Shown in pieces: positions 18,987 to 31,683 of a stretch of DNA of 64,000 bases; the stretch's first letter is position 1; each line of letters begins with the position of its first letter. The notes under the pieces are model-generated. The model worked only from the letters and a program-made list of their open reading frames with translations, did no database searches and was not told where the DNA came from. Source of the stretch: Gymnothorax reevesii (Eukaryota; Chordata; Actinopteri; Anguilliformes; Muraenidae); contig CM056574.1 of NCBI GenBank assembly GCA_029721435.1, forward strand, positions 78,959,001 through 79,023,000, given 5' to 3'. The translations under genes and the position numbers were made by a program.

Positions 18987-21900
18987 GGTCTCAAAAAAGT
19001 TGGGACACTTGTAAAAAGGGGCTTTAAAAGCATTGAATTTCTAAGAGAATCAGCTGAAAGAACATTTAGCAAGTAATTAAGTTAACTGTCATCTGCTGCT
19101 CAACATGATTAATTATGAAAGGGTTGTCATTGAGAGGCTGAGTTTCTCAGAAGTAAAGATGGCCAGAGGCTCTCCCACCTGTGAAGGCTTGCATAAAAAA
19201 AAATGTTGAATACTTTAAAAACACTGCTCCTCGACGTTAAATTGCAAAGGCATTGAAGGTCTCATCATCTTCAGGACATGACATCATCAAAAGATTCAGA
19301 GTAACTGGAAAAATCTTTGCGTGTAAGGGACTAGGCTGAGACCTTTACTGGATGCCCTTTATCTTCGGACCCTCAGATGCCACTGCATCACTCACTGGCA
19401 TGATTCTTGGGATTCTGCAATAACAGAGAAAGAAAAAACATCACTGATTATACCTAGAACTGCCACAAGGTCATTTTGACCTCCATTAGTCCCAGTGCAA
19501 AAAAATGTAAATGGACTATATAGCGGCTGACTATGGAGCTAGTCAGATTGGCAGCTCAAAGCACTTGACAGTAGCCTAATACCTCACGTATGCCCATTTA
19601 TGCAACACATTCATACACTGACGGCTACGCAAGGCAGTCAACTGCAACTGCATTTTGTTACTTTTTGAATGGTGTGCAGGCGCATATATAAGCCAGTTGC
19701 TGTCATGACGTCAGAATCAATTTGTTCTCCCATTTTGCAGGTAGAAATTGTGATTGTCACAGAGCTGTTCTTCTATTCATTTAGTTTATTTAGTAAGCTG
19801 GTTAGGATTCCAGAAAAAGAAATGGATCAGAGGAAACGGATGAATGTAAGTCAGGCTTTGGCAAAGCTTCAGGACATGAGTTCTTGTGAGTCAGATGGAG
19901 AAGAAATATCAGGGCACAGTGATGCTTCTAAGTCTAGTGAATCTGACTCTGATTTTGAAACTGAATGCGATCGTGAGCCACACGGTAAAGGTATCACAGC
20001 TGCTGGGCAAACTAAGCCTTTGATGCCAGGAAGGTCACCAAAACTGGATATTTATTCACGTCATAATGCTTAGGTTTCACAGCATAATTTCAAGTCCAAA
20101 TACTTTGAAACATTTAAAATTAGCCACAATAGCCAACAAATTGAAGCTTTAAAGCTCTGACCTCTATACTATTTAATCAATGAAGAATCTTAGCAAAACA
20201 CCATTTATTGTCCTCCGAATTCTGAAAGTACTTTGAAATGCTTTCACTGAGGCAACACGTCACAGCTTAGAAGTATTACAAAGAGTGGTGCATTTTTGTC
20301 AATAAAGAGGATGCAGTCATATTTCCACGTCATCCATGCCATGATGAAGGGAGACGCAGTAGCGCTGTGGAGAGCATGGGCTTGACTTGGGATGGAAAAA
20401 TTCTGTGTTCAAGTCCTTGCCTTAGCCTGTGCAAAGTGTTCTCAGGCAAAACTCTTCACTTCCACACTGCCTCACTCTACCCAGGTGTACAAATGGGTAC
20501 CAGCAAAATTGTCAGCGAAACTTGACTGAGAGCAGTGGGAGAACCCGATTTGGACTAGTGTCCCATCGAGGGGGTTTAGCAATACTCCTATTTGCTTCAT
20601 GTCACAGAAACCAGGGTTAAACACAGGCCTGGTGGGCCTCCAGGCATGACCTCCACGCATGGTTAGAAATAGTCTTTATTCCGTCTGAGAAGCTGCTCAT
20701 TTTGAAAACAAGAAGGGCACTAGGTAGAGCTCATACCTCCGCCATGCCCACATGTAAGTATTATTGGTTCTGGATCCAGGAGAGTATCATCCAGACCAAC
20801 AACAGCTGTGATTAGTTCTGCTTTTAGGGCAGATTCTATTCAGTGCTGAAATTTTATGAAAATCTTTTCATTACATAAGGACATACCGAATTGTTCCGAA
20901 TATAAGACGATTCTGGATATGAGACTACTCCCCTTTCTCAAGTCATATTTTGGAAAAAATAGGGTTTTGATGACAAAATCTTGTTTTAGTCACTAAAGAA
21001 TGATAATCATCGCAAAAATTTCTTTGAAAATACTGATAAAACAAACTGAAAGAAAAACCAATATAAAAGATTGTAGGCTGTTGTTTTGCGCCATCTATTG
21101 TTGTGAACATGTATTGAGTATAGACTATAAAACGCACACACAGGATGACTGTTATTGTTGGAAGCCTGGTCCACGGAAAATACGACGACCCCATTTCTCC
21201 GCTGTGACGTGTCTTTAATGGAACGGCGGAGGCGTCAAAGATAAAACAGGGTCACTTGAGCAAAAGGAGAGAAAATAGTAAACATGCCCGATGGACGAGA
21301 GATGTTAATTTACTGAGATTCCGCTGAGAAGTCACTGTTATGTCAAAGACGCAGAGTGCATCGTATGCCTGTTCCGTGGATATATAAAAAGCACCGTTGC
21401 CATAAACATATCTCCCCAGCGGGCCACGGTACGAAGCAGATTCCCCGTCCGTCATGGAGACATATACAGGCGTACGTGCGATTAGGTAGTGATTGTTTTT
21501 AAATTTCATTTGATTTCATTTGACACACTCTTTTTACTTGAACAAAAGATTGACTGCAATTCCGCACCATGCTTTCTGTTAACGTTCTGACAAAATGTGC
21601 CAGCCCTCCATGCTGAGGGTCGGGCGTGTAAAGTCACCGAACAGGCCTTGTGGTGACGTGTCTTAAATGGAACACCCGAGGCGTCATAAATCAGACCGGG
21701 TCACTTGAGCAGAAGAAAACAAAGGAGTAAACAAGCCCGATGGATGAGAGGTTCGAATTGTCTTGGATTCTGCTGAGAAGTCGCAGTGACGTCAAAGAGC
21801 CAGAGTGCATCGAATGTTCAATTTGTTGCTATAACAACAGCACCGTTGCTATAAACAACTCTGCCCAGGGGGCCGACGGAAGAATGCTGATTCTCAGTCC

Positions 21901-22163
21901 GTGTCCAATGCTCATGGAAACATGTCCAGGTGTACGTGCGATTTGGCAGTGATTTTATTTTTATGAAATTAGATTTTAATTGACTCACTCTTTGTTTAAA
22001 CAAAAAAATGAACGCTATTCAGTAGCATGCTTTCTGTTTATGTATTGACAAAATGTGCCTGCCCTCCACTTAGCCGTCGGGCTTGTCTTGTGACCAGACA
22101 GACTGTCCGCTGTGACGTGTCTTAAATGGATCAGCGGAGGTTTCAAATTCTCCGGCAGCTACA
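18987..22163 (+). repeat. Unit 7 (3177 bp)
   Basis: Nearly identical to unit 6, including AATCTTTTCATTAC. Private variants are the silent GAATCTGACTCT in the ORF and AATGAACGCTATT near 22009. Confidence 0.95.
19669..20073 (+). pseudogene. Same ORF, unit 7 copy
   Basis: Consensus protein; Ser92 is TCT as in unit 1, a silent difference from its neighbours. Confidence 0.45.
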
Positions 22164-25100
22164 GGTCTCAAAAAAGTTGGGACACTTGTAAAAAGGGGCT
22201 TTAAAAGCATTGAATTTCTAAGAGAATCAGCTGAAAGAACATTTAGCAAGTAATTAAGTTAACTGTCATCTGCTGCTCAACATGATTAATTATGAAAGGG
22301 TTGTCATTGAGAGGCTGAGTTTCTCAGAAGTAAAGATGGCCAGAGGCTCTCCCACCTGTGAAGGCTTGCATAAAAAAAAATGTTGAATACTTTAAAAACA
22401 CTGCTCCTCGACGTTAAATTGCAAAGGCATTGAAGGTCTCATCATCTTCAGGACATGACATCATCAAAAGATTCAGAGTAACTGGAAAAATCTTTGCGTG
22501 TAAGGGACTAGGCTGAGACCTTTACTGGATGCCCTTTATCTTCGGACCCTCAGATGCCACTGCATCACTCACTGGCATGATTCTTGGGATTCTGCAATAA
22601 CAGAGAAAGAAAAAACATCACTGATTATACCTAGAACTGCCACAAGGTCATTTTGACCTCCATTAGTCCCAGTGCAAAAAAATGTAAATGGACTATATAG
22701 CGGCTGACTATGGAGCTAGTCAGATTGGCAGCTCAAAGCACTTGACAGTAGCCTAATACCTCACGTATGCCCATTTATGCAACACATTCATACACTGACG
22801 GCTACGCAAGGCAGTCAACTGCAACTGCATTTTGTTACTTTTTGAATGGTGTGCAGGCGCATATATAAGCCAGTTGCTGTCATGACGTCAGAATCAATTT
22901 GTTCTCCCATTTTGCAGGTAGAAATTGTGATTGTCACAGAGCTGTTCTTCTATTCATTTAGTTTATTTAGTAAGCTGGTTAGGATTCCAGAAAAAGAAAT
23001 GGATCAGAGGAAACGGATGAATGTAAGTCAGGCTTTGGCAAAGCTTCAGGACATGAGTTCTTGTGAGTCAGATGGAGAAGAAATATCAGGGCACAGTGAT
23101 GCTTCTAAGTCTAGTGAATCCGACTCTGATTTTGAAACTGAATGCGATCGTGAGCCACACGGTAAAGGTATCACAGCTGCTGGGCAAACTAAGCCTTTGA
23201 TGCCAGGAAGGTCACCAAAACTGGATATTTATTCACGTCATAATGCTTAGGTTTCACAGCATAATTTCAAGTCCAAATACTTTGAAACATTTAAAATTAG
23301 CCACAATAGCCAACAAATTGAAGCTTTAAAGCTCTGACCTCTATACTATTTAATCAATGAAGAATCTTAGCAAAACACCATTTATTGTCCTCCGAATTCT
23401 GAAAGTACTTTGAAATGCTTTCACTGAGGCAACACGTCACAGCTTAGAAGTATTACAAAGAGTGGTGCATTTTTGTCAATAAAGAGGATGCAGTCATATT
23501 TCCACGTCATCCATGCCATGATGAAGGGAGACGCAGTAGCGCTGTGGAGAGCATGGGCTTGACTTGGGATGGAAAAATTCTGTGTTCAAGTCCTTGCCTT
23601 AGCCTGTGCAAAGTGTTCTCAGGCAAAACTCTTCACTTCCACACTGCCTCACTCTACCCAGGTGTACAAATGGGTACCAGCAAAATTGTCAGCGAAACTT
23701 GACTGAGAGCAGTGGGAGAACCCGATTTGGACTAGTGTCCCATCGAGGGGGTTTAGCAATACTCCTATTTGCTTCATGTCACAGAAACCAGGGTTAAACA
23801 CAGGCCTGGTGGGCCTCCAGGCATGACCTCCACGCATGGTTAGAAATAGTCTTTATTCCGTCTGAGAAGCTGCTCATTTTGAAAACAAGAAGGGCACTAG
23901 GTAGAGCTCATACCTCCGCCATGCCCACATGTAAGTATTATTGGTTCTGGATCCAGGAGAGTATCATCCAGACCAACAACAGCTGTGATTAGTTCTGCTT
24001 TTAGGGCAGATTCTATTCAGTGCTGAAATTTTATGAAAATCTGTTCATTACATAAGGACATACCGAATTGTTCCGAATATAAGACGATTCTGGATATGAG
24101 ACTACTCCCCTTTCTCAAGTCATATTTTGGAAAAAATAGGGTTTTGATGACAAAATCTTGTTTTAGTCACTAAAGAATGATAATCATCGCAAAAATTTCT
24201 TTGAAAATACTGATAAAACAAACTGAAAGAAAAACCAATATAAAAGATTGTAGGCTGTTGTTTTGCGCCATCTATTGTTGTGAACATGTATTGAGTATAG
24301 ACTATAAAACGCACACACAGGATGACTGTTATTGTTGGAAGCCTGGTCCACGGAAAATACGACGACCCCATTTCTCCGCTGTGACGTGTCTTTAATGGAA
24401 CGGCGGAGGCGTCAAAGATAAAACAGGGTCACTTGAGCAAAAGGAGAGAAAATAGTAAACATGCCCGATGGACGAGAGATGTTAATTTACTGAGATTCCG
24501 CTGAGAAGTCACTGTTATGTCAAAGACGCAGAGTGCATCGTATGCCTGTTCCGTGGATATATAAAAAGCACCGTTGCCATAAACATATCTCCCCAGCGGG
24601 CCACGGTACGAAGCAGATTCCCCGTCCGTCATGGAGACATATACAGGCGTACGTGCGATTAGGTAGTGATTGTTTTTAAATTTCATTTGATTTCATTTGA
24701 CACACTCTTTTTACTTGAACAAAAGATTGACTGCAATTCCGCACCATGCTTTCTGTTAACGTTCTGACAAAATGTGCCAGCCCTCCATGCTGAGGGTCGG
24801 GCGTGTAAAGTCACCGAACAGGCCTTGTGGTGACGTGTCTTAAATGGAACACCCGAGGCGTCATAAATCAGACCGGGTCACTTGAGCAGAAGAAAACAAA
24901 GGAGTAAACAAGCCCGATGGATGAGAGGTTCGAATTCTCTTGGATTCTGCTGAGAAGTCGCAGTGACGTCAAAGAGCCAGAGTGCATCGAATGTTCAATT
25001 TGTTGCTATAACAACAGCACCGTTGCTATAAACAACTCTGCCCAGGGGGCCGACGGAAGAATGCTGATTCTCAGTCCGTGTCCAATGCTCATGGAAACAT

Positions 25101-25340
25101 GTCCAGGTGTACGTGCGATTTGGCAGTGATTTTATTTTTATGAAATTAGATTTTAATTGACTCACTCTTTGTTTAAACAAAAAAATGACCGCTATTCAGT
25201 AGCATGCTTTCTGTTTACGTATTGACAAAATGTGCCTGCCCTCCACTTAGCCGTCGGGCTTGTCTTGTGACCAGACAGACTGTCCGCTGTGACGTGTCTT
25301 AAATGGATCAGCGGAGGTTTCAAATTCTCCGGCAGCTACA
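22164..25340 (+). repeat. Unit 8 (3177 bp, chimera of the two subfamilies)
   Basis: The left part carries the unit 5-7 markers up to GATTGTAGGCTG near 24247. The right part has GAATTCTCTTGG near 24931 and TTTACGTATTG near 25215. The latter is the form of units 9-20, while units 1-7 read TTTATGTATTG. A switch between subfamilies therefore lies between about 24250 and 25215. Confidence 0.93.
22846..23250 (+). pseudogene. Same ORF, unit 8 copy
   Basis: Consensus protein; last copy with TCT at Ser94 (units 9-20 have TCC). Confidence 0.45.
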
Positions 25341-28300
25341 GGTCTCAAAAAAGTTGGGACACTTGTAAAAAGGGGCTTTAAAAGCATTGAATTTCTAAGA
25401 GAATCAGCTGAAAGAACATTTAGCAAGTAATTAAGTTAACTGTCATCTGCTGCGCAACACGATTACTTATAAAAGGGTTGTCATTGAGAGGCTGAGTTTC
25501 TCAGAAGTAAAGATGGCCAGAGGCTCTCCCACCTGTGAAGGCTTGCATAAAAAAAAATGTTGAATACTTTAAAAACACTGCTCCTCGACGTTAAATTGCA
25601 AAGGCATTGAAGGTCTCATCATCTTCAGTACATGACATCATCAAAAGATTCAGAGTAACTGGAAAAATCTCTGCGTGTAAGGGACTAGGCTGAGACCTCT
25701 ACTGGATGCCCTTTATCTTCGGACCCTCAGATGCCACTGCATCACTCACTGGCATGATTCTTGGGATTCTGCAATAATAGAGAAAGAAAAAACATCACTG
25801 ATTATACCTAGAACTGCCACAAGGTCATTTTGACCTCCATTAGTCCCAGTGCAAAAAAATGTAAATGGACTATATAGCGGCTGACTATGGAGCTAGTCAG
25901 ATTGGCAGCTCAAAGCACTTGACAGTAGCCTAATACCTCACGTATGCCCATTTATGCAACACATTCATACACTGACGGCTACGCAAGGCAGTCAACTGCA
26001 ACTGCATTTTGTTACTTTTTGAATGGTGTGCAGGCGCATATATAAGCCAGTTGCTGTCATGACGTCAGAATCAATTTGTTCTCCCATTTTGCAGGTAGAA
26101 ATTGTGATTGTCACAGAGCTGTTCTTCTATTCATTTAGTTTATTTAGTAAGCTGGTTAGGATTCCAGAAAAAGAAATGGATCAGAGGAAACGGATGAATG
26201 TAAGTCAGGCTTTGGCAAAGCTTCAGGACATGAGTTCTTGTGAGTCAGATGGAGAAGAAATATCAGGGCACAGTGATGCTTCTAAGTCTAGTGAATCCGA
26301 CTCCGATTTTGAAACTGAATGCGATCGTGAGCCACACGGTAAAGGTATCACAGCTGCTGGGCAAACTAAGCCTTTGATGCCAGGAAGGTCACCAAAACTG
26401 GATATTTATTCACAACATAATGCTTAGGTTTCACAGCATAATTTCAAGTCCAAATACTTTGAAACATTTAAAATTAGCCACAATAGCCAACAAATTGAAG
26501 CTTTAAAGCTCTGACCTCTATACTATTTCATCAATGAAGAATCTTAGCAAAACACCATTTATTGTCCTCCGAATTCTGAAAGTACTTTGAAATGCTTTCA
26601 CTGAGGCAACACGTCACAGCTTAGAAGTATTACAAAGAGTGGTGCATTTTTGTCAATAAAGAGGATGCAGTCATATTTCCACGTCATCCATGCCATGATG
26701 AAGGGAGACGCAGTAGCGCTGTGGAGAGCATGGGCTTGACTTGGGATGGAAAAATTCTGTGTTCAAGTCCTTGCCTTAGCCTGTGCAAAGTGTTCTCAGG
26801 CAAAACTCTTCACTTCCACACTGCCTCACTCTACCCAGGTGTACAAATGGGTACCAGCAAAATTGTCAGCGAAACTTGACTGAGAGCAGTTGTAGAACCC
26901 GAGTTGGACTAGTGTCCCATCGAGGGGGTTTAGCAATACTCCCATTTGCTTCATGTCACAGAAACCAGGGTTAAACACAGGCCTGGTGGGCCTGCAGGCA
27001 TGACCTCCACGCATGGTTAGAAATAGTCTTTATTCCGTCTGAGAAGCTGCTCATTTTGAAAACAAGAAGGGCACTTGGTAGAGCTCATACCTCCGCCATG
27101 CGCACATGTAAGTATTATTGGTTCTGGATCCAGGAGAGTATCATCCAGACCAACAACAGCTGTGATTAGTTCTGCTTTTAGGGCAGATTCTATTCAGTGC
27201 TGAAATTTTATGAAAATCTGTTCATTACATAAGGACATACCGAATTGTTCCGAATATAAGACGATTCTGGATATGAGACTACTCCCCTTTCTCAAGTCCT
27301 ATTTTGGAAAAAATAGGGTTTTGATGACAAAATCTTGTTTTAGTCACTAAAGAATGATAATCATCGCAAAAATTTCTTTGAAAATACTGATAAAACAAAC
27401 TGAGAGAAAAACCAATATAAAAGATTGCAGGCTGTTGTTTTGCGCCATCTATTGTTGTGAACATGTATTGAGTATAGACTATAAAACGCACACACAGGAT
27501 GACTGCTATTGTTGGAAGCCTGGTCCACGGAAAATACGACGACCCCATTTCTCCGCTGTGACGTGTCTTTAATGGAACGGCGGAGGCGTCAAAGATAAAA
27601 CAGGGTCACTTGAGCAAAAGGAGAGAAAATAGTAAACATGCCCGATGGACGAGAGATGTTAATTTACTGAGATTCCGCTGAGAAGTCACTGTTATGTCAA
27701 AGACGCAGAGTGCATCGTATGCCTGTTCCGTGGATATATAAAAAGCACCGTTGCCATAAACATATCTCCCCAGCGGGCCACGGTACGAAGCAGATTCCCC
27801 GTCCGTCATGGAGACATATACAGGCGTACGTGCGATTAGGTAGTGATTGTTTTTAAATTTCATTTGATTTCATTTGACACACTCTTTTTACTTGAACAAA
27901 AGATTGACTGCAATTCCGCACCATGCTTTCTGTTAACGTTCTGACAAAATGTGCCAGCCCTCCATGCTGAGGGTCGGGCGTGTAAAGTCACCGAACAGGC
28001 CTTGTGGTGACGTGTCTTAAATGGAACACCCGAGGCGTCATAAATCAGACCGGGTCACTTGAGCAGAAGAAAACAAAGGAGTAAACAAGCCCGATGGATG
28101 AGAGGTTCGAATTCTCTTGGATTCTGCTGAGAAGTCGCAGTGACGTCAAAGAGCCAGAGTGCATCGAATGTTCAATTTGTTGCTATAACAACAGCACCGT
28201 TGCTATAAACAACTCTGCCCAGGGGGCCGACGGAAGAATGCTGACTCTCAGTCCGTGTCCAATGCTCATGGAAACATGTCCAGGTGTACGTGCGATTTGG

Positions 28301-28517
28301 CAGTGATTTTATTTTTATGAAATTAGATTTTAACTGACTCACTCTTTGTTTAAACAAAAAAATGACCGCTATTCAGTAGCATGCTTTCTGTTTACGTATT
28401 GACAAAATGTGCCTGCCCTCCACTTAGCCGTCGGGCTTGTCTTGTGACCAGACAGACTGTCCGCTGTGACGTGTCTTAAATGGATCAGCGGAGGTTTCAA
28501 ATTCTCCGGCAGCTACA
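25341..28517 (+). repeat. Unit 9 (3177 bp, first half of a dimer)
   Basis: First unit of the right-hand subfamily (AACACGATTACTTATAAAAG, CTGAGAGAAAAACC). It shares with unit 11 CACAACATAATGC, CTATTTCATCAATG, GGCCTGCAGGC, ATGCGCACATG, ACCTCTACTGG and TTTTAACTGACTC. Private changes cluster in the SINE (AGCAGTTGTAGAACC, ACTCCCATTTGC). Confidence 0.95.
26023..26427 (+). pseudogene. Same ORF, unit 9 copy
   Basis: Gln131 instead of Arg131, through a two-base change (CGT to CAA). Confidence 0.45.
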
Positions 28518-31500
28518 GGTCTCAAAAAAGTTGGGACACTTGGAAAAAGGGGCTTTCAAAGCATAGAATTTCTAAGAGAATCAGCTGAAAGAACATTTAG
28601 CAAGTAATTAAGTTAACTGTCATCTGCTGCGCAACACGATTACTTATAAAAGGGTTGTCATTGAGAGGCTGAGTTTCTCAGAAGTAAAGATGGCCAGAGG
28701 CTCTCCCACCTGTGAAGGCTTGCATAAAAAAAAATGTTGAATACTTTAAAAACACTGCTCCTCGACGTTAAATTGCAAAGGCATTGAAGGTCTCATCATC
28801 TTCAGTACATGACATCATCAAAAGATTCAGAGTAACTGGAAAAATCTCTGCGTGTAAGGGACTAGGCTGAGACCTTTACTGGATGCCCTTTATCTTCGGA
28901 CCCTCAGATGCCACTGCATCACTCACTGGCATGATTCTTGGGATTCTGCAATAATAGAGAAAGAAAAAACATCACTGATTATACCTAGAACTGCCACAAG
29001 GTCATTTTGACCTCCATTAGTCCAAGTGCAAAAAAATGTAAAAGGACTATATAGCGGCTGACTATGGAGCTAGTCAGATTGGCAGCTCAAAGCACTTGAC
29101 AGTAGCCGTATGCCCATTTATGCAACACATTCATACACTGATGGCTACGCAAGGCAGTCAACTGCAATTGCATTTTGTCACTTTTTGAATGGTGTGCAGG
29201 CGCATATATAAGCCAGTTGCTGTCATGACGTCAGAATCAATTTGTTCTCCCATTTTGCAGGTAGAAATTGTGATTGTCACAGAGCTGTTCTTCTATTCAT
29301 TTAGTTTATTTAGTAAGCTGGTTAGGATTCCAGAAAAAGAAATGGATCAGAGGAAACGGATCAATGTAAGTCAGGCTTTGGCAAAGCTTCAGGACATGAG
29401 TTCTTGTGAGTCAGATGGAGAAGAAATATCAGGGCACAGTGATGCTTCTAAGTCTAGTGAATCCGACTCCGATTTTGAAACTGAATGCGATCGTGAGCCA
29501 CACGGTAAAGGTATCACAGCTGCTGGGCAAACTAAGCCTTTGATGCCAGGAAGGTCACCAAAACTGGATATTTATTCACGTCATAATGCTTAGGTTTCAC
29601 AGCATAATTTCAAGTCCAAATACTTTGAAACATTTAAAATTAGCCACAATAGCCAACAAATTGAAGCTTTAAAGCTCTGACCTCTATACTATTTAATCAA
29701 TGAAGAATCTTAGCAAAACACCATTTATTGTCCTCCGAATTCTGAAAGTACTTTGAAATGCTTTCACTGAGGCAACACCTCACAGCTTAGAAGTATTACA
29801 AAGAGTGGTGCATTTTTGTCAATAAAGAGGATGCAGTCATATTTCCACGTCATCCATGCCATGATGAAGGGAGACGCAGTAGCGCTGTGGAGAGCATGGG
29901 CTTGACTTGGGATGGAAAAATTCTGTGTTCAAGTCCTTGCCTTAGCCTGTGCAAAGTGTTCTCAGGCAAAACTCTTCACTTCCACACTGCCTCACTCTAC
30001 CCAGGTGTACAAATGGGTACCAGCAAAATTGTCAGCGAAACTTGACTGAGAGCAGTGGGAGAATCCGAGTTGGACTAGTGTCCCATCGAGGGGGTTTAGC
30101 AATACTCCTATTTGCTTCATGTCACAGAAACCAGGGTTAAACACAGGCCTGGTGGGCCTCCAGGCATGACCTCCACGCATAGTTAGAAATAGTCTTTATT
30201 CCGTCTGAGAAGCTGCTCATTTTGAAAACAAGAAGGGCACTTGGTAGAGCTCATACCTCTGCCATGCCCACATGTAAGTATTATTGGTTCTGGATCCAGG
30301 AGAGTATCATCCAGACCAACAACAGGTGTGATTAGTTCTGCTTTTAGGGCAGATTCTATTCAGTGCTGAAATTTTATGAAAATCTGTTCATTACATAAGG
30401 ACATACCGAATTGTTCCGAATATAAGACGATTCTGGATATGAGACTACTCCCCTTTCTCAAGTCATATTTTGGAAAAAATAGGGTTTTGATGACAAAATC
30501 TTGTTTTAGTCACTAAAGAATGATAATCATCGCAAAAATTTCTTTGAAAATACTGATAAAACAAACTGAGAGAAAAACCAATATAAAAGATTGCAGGCTG
30601 TTGTTTTGCGCCATCTATTGTTGTGAACATGTATTGAGTATAGACTATAAAACGCACAGACAGGATGACTGCTATTGTTGGAAGCCTGGTCCACGGAAAA
30701 TACGACGACCGCATTTCTCCTCTGTGACGTGTCTTTAATGGAACGGCGGAGGCGTCAAAGATAAAACAGGGTCACTTGAGCAAAAGGAGAGAAAATAGTA
30801 AACATGCCCGATGGACGAGAGATGTTAATTTACTGAGATTCCGCTGAGAAGTCACCGTTATGTCAAAGACGCAGAGTGCATCGTATGCCTGTTCCGTGGA
30901 TATATTAAAAGCACCGTTGCCATAAACATATCTCCCCAGCGGGCCACGGTACGAAGCAGATTCCCCGTCCGTCATGGAGACATATACAGGCGTACGTGCG
31001 ATTAGGTAGTGATTGTTTTTAAATTTCATTTGATTTCATTTGACACACTCTTTTTACTTGAACAAAAGATTGACTGCAATTCCGCACCATGCTTTCTGTT
31101 AACGTTCTGACAAAATGTGCCAGCCCTCCATGCTGAGGGTCGGGCGTGTAAAGTCACCGAACAGGCCTTGTGGTGACGTGTCTTAAATGGAACACCCGAG
31201 GCGTCATAAATCAGACCGGGTCACTTGAGCAGAAGAAAACAAAGGAGTAAACAAGCCCGATGGATGAGAGGTTCGAATTCTCTTGGATTCTGCTGAGAAG
31301 TCGCAGTGACGTCAAAGAGCCAGAGTGCATCGAATGTTCAATTTGTTGCTATAACAACAGCACCGTTGCTATAAACAACTCTGCCCAGGGGGCCGACGGA
31401 AGAATGCTGATTCTCAGTCCGTGTCCAATGCTCATGGAAACATGTCCAGGTGTACGTGCGATTTGGCAGTGATTTTATTTTTATGAAATTAGATTTTAAT

Positions 31501-31683
31501 TGACTCACTCTTTGTTTAAACAAAAAAATGACCGCTATTCAGTAGCATGCTTTCTGTTTACGTATTGACAAAATGTGCCTGCCCTCCACTTAGCCGTCGG
31601 GCTTGTCTTGTGACCAGACAGACTGTCCGCTGTGACGTGTCTTAAATGGATCAGCGGAGGTTTCAAATTCTCCGGCAGCTACA
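28518..31683 (+). repeat. Unit 10 (3166 bp, second half of a dimer)
   Basis: Lacks the 11 bp TAATACCTCAC before GTATGCCC. It shares with unit 12 CTTGGAAAAAGG, TTTCAAAGCATAG, GAATCCGAGTTGG, CGCATAGTTAG, CCTCTGCCATG, CGCACAGACAGG, CTCCTCTGTGACG, GTCACCGTTATG and GATATATTAAAAG. Private changes include GACCGCATTTC and the Met-to-Ile change in the ORF. Confidence 0.95.
29189..29593 (+). pseudogene. Same ORF, unit 10 copy
   Basis: Ile58 instead of Met58, private to this unit. Confidence 0.45.

Larger units (their letters stand above)
25341..31683 (+). repeat. Higher-order dimer, copy 1 (units 9-10, 6343 bp)
   Basis: Unit 9 resembles unit 11, and unit 10 resembles unit 12, more than adjacent units resemble each other, by more than a dozen diagnostic variants. 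The two members of the dimer differ by the 11-bp indel among other sites. Confidence 0.88.
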
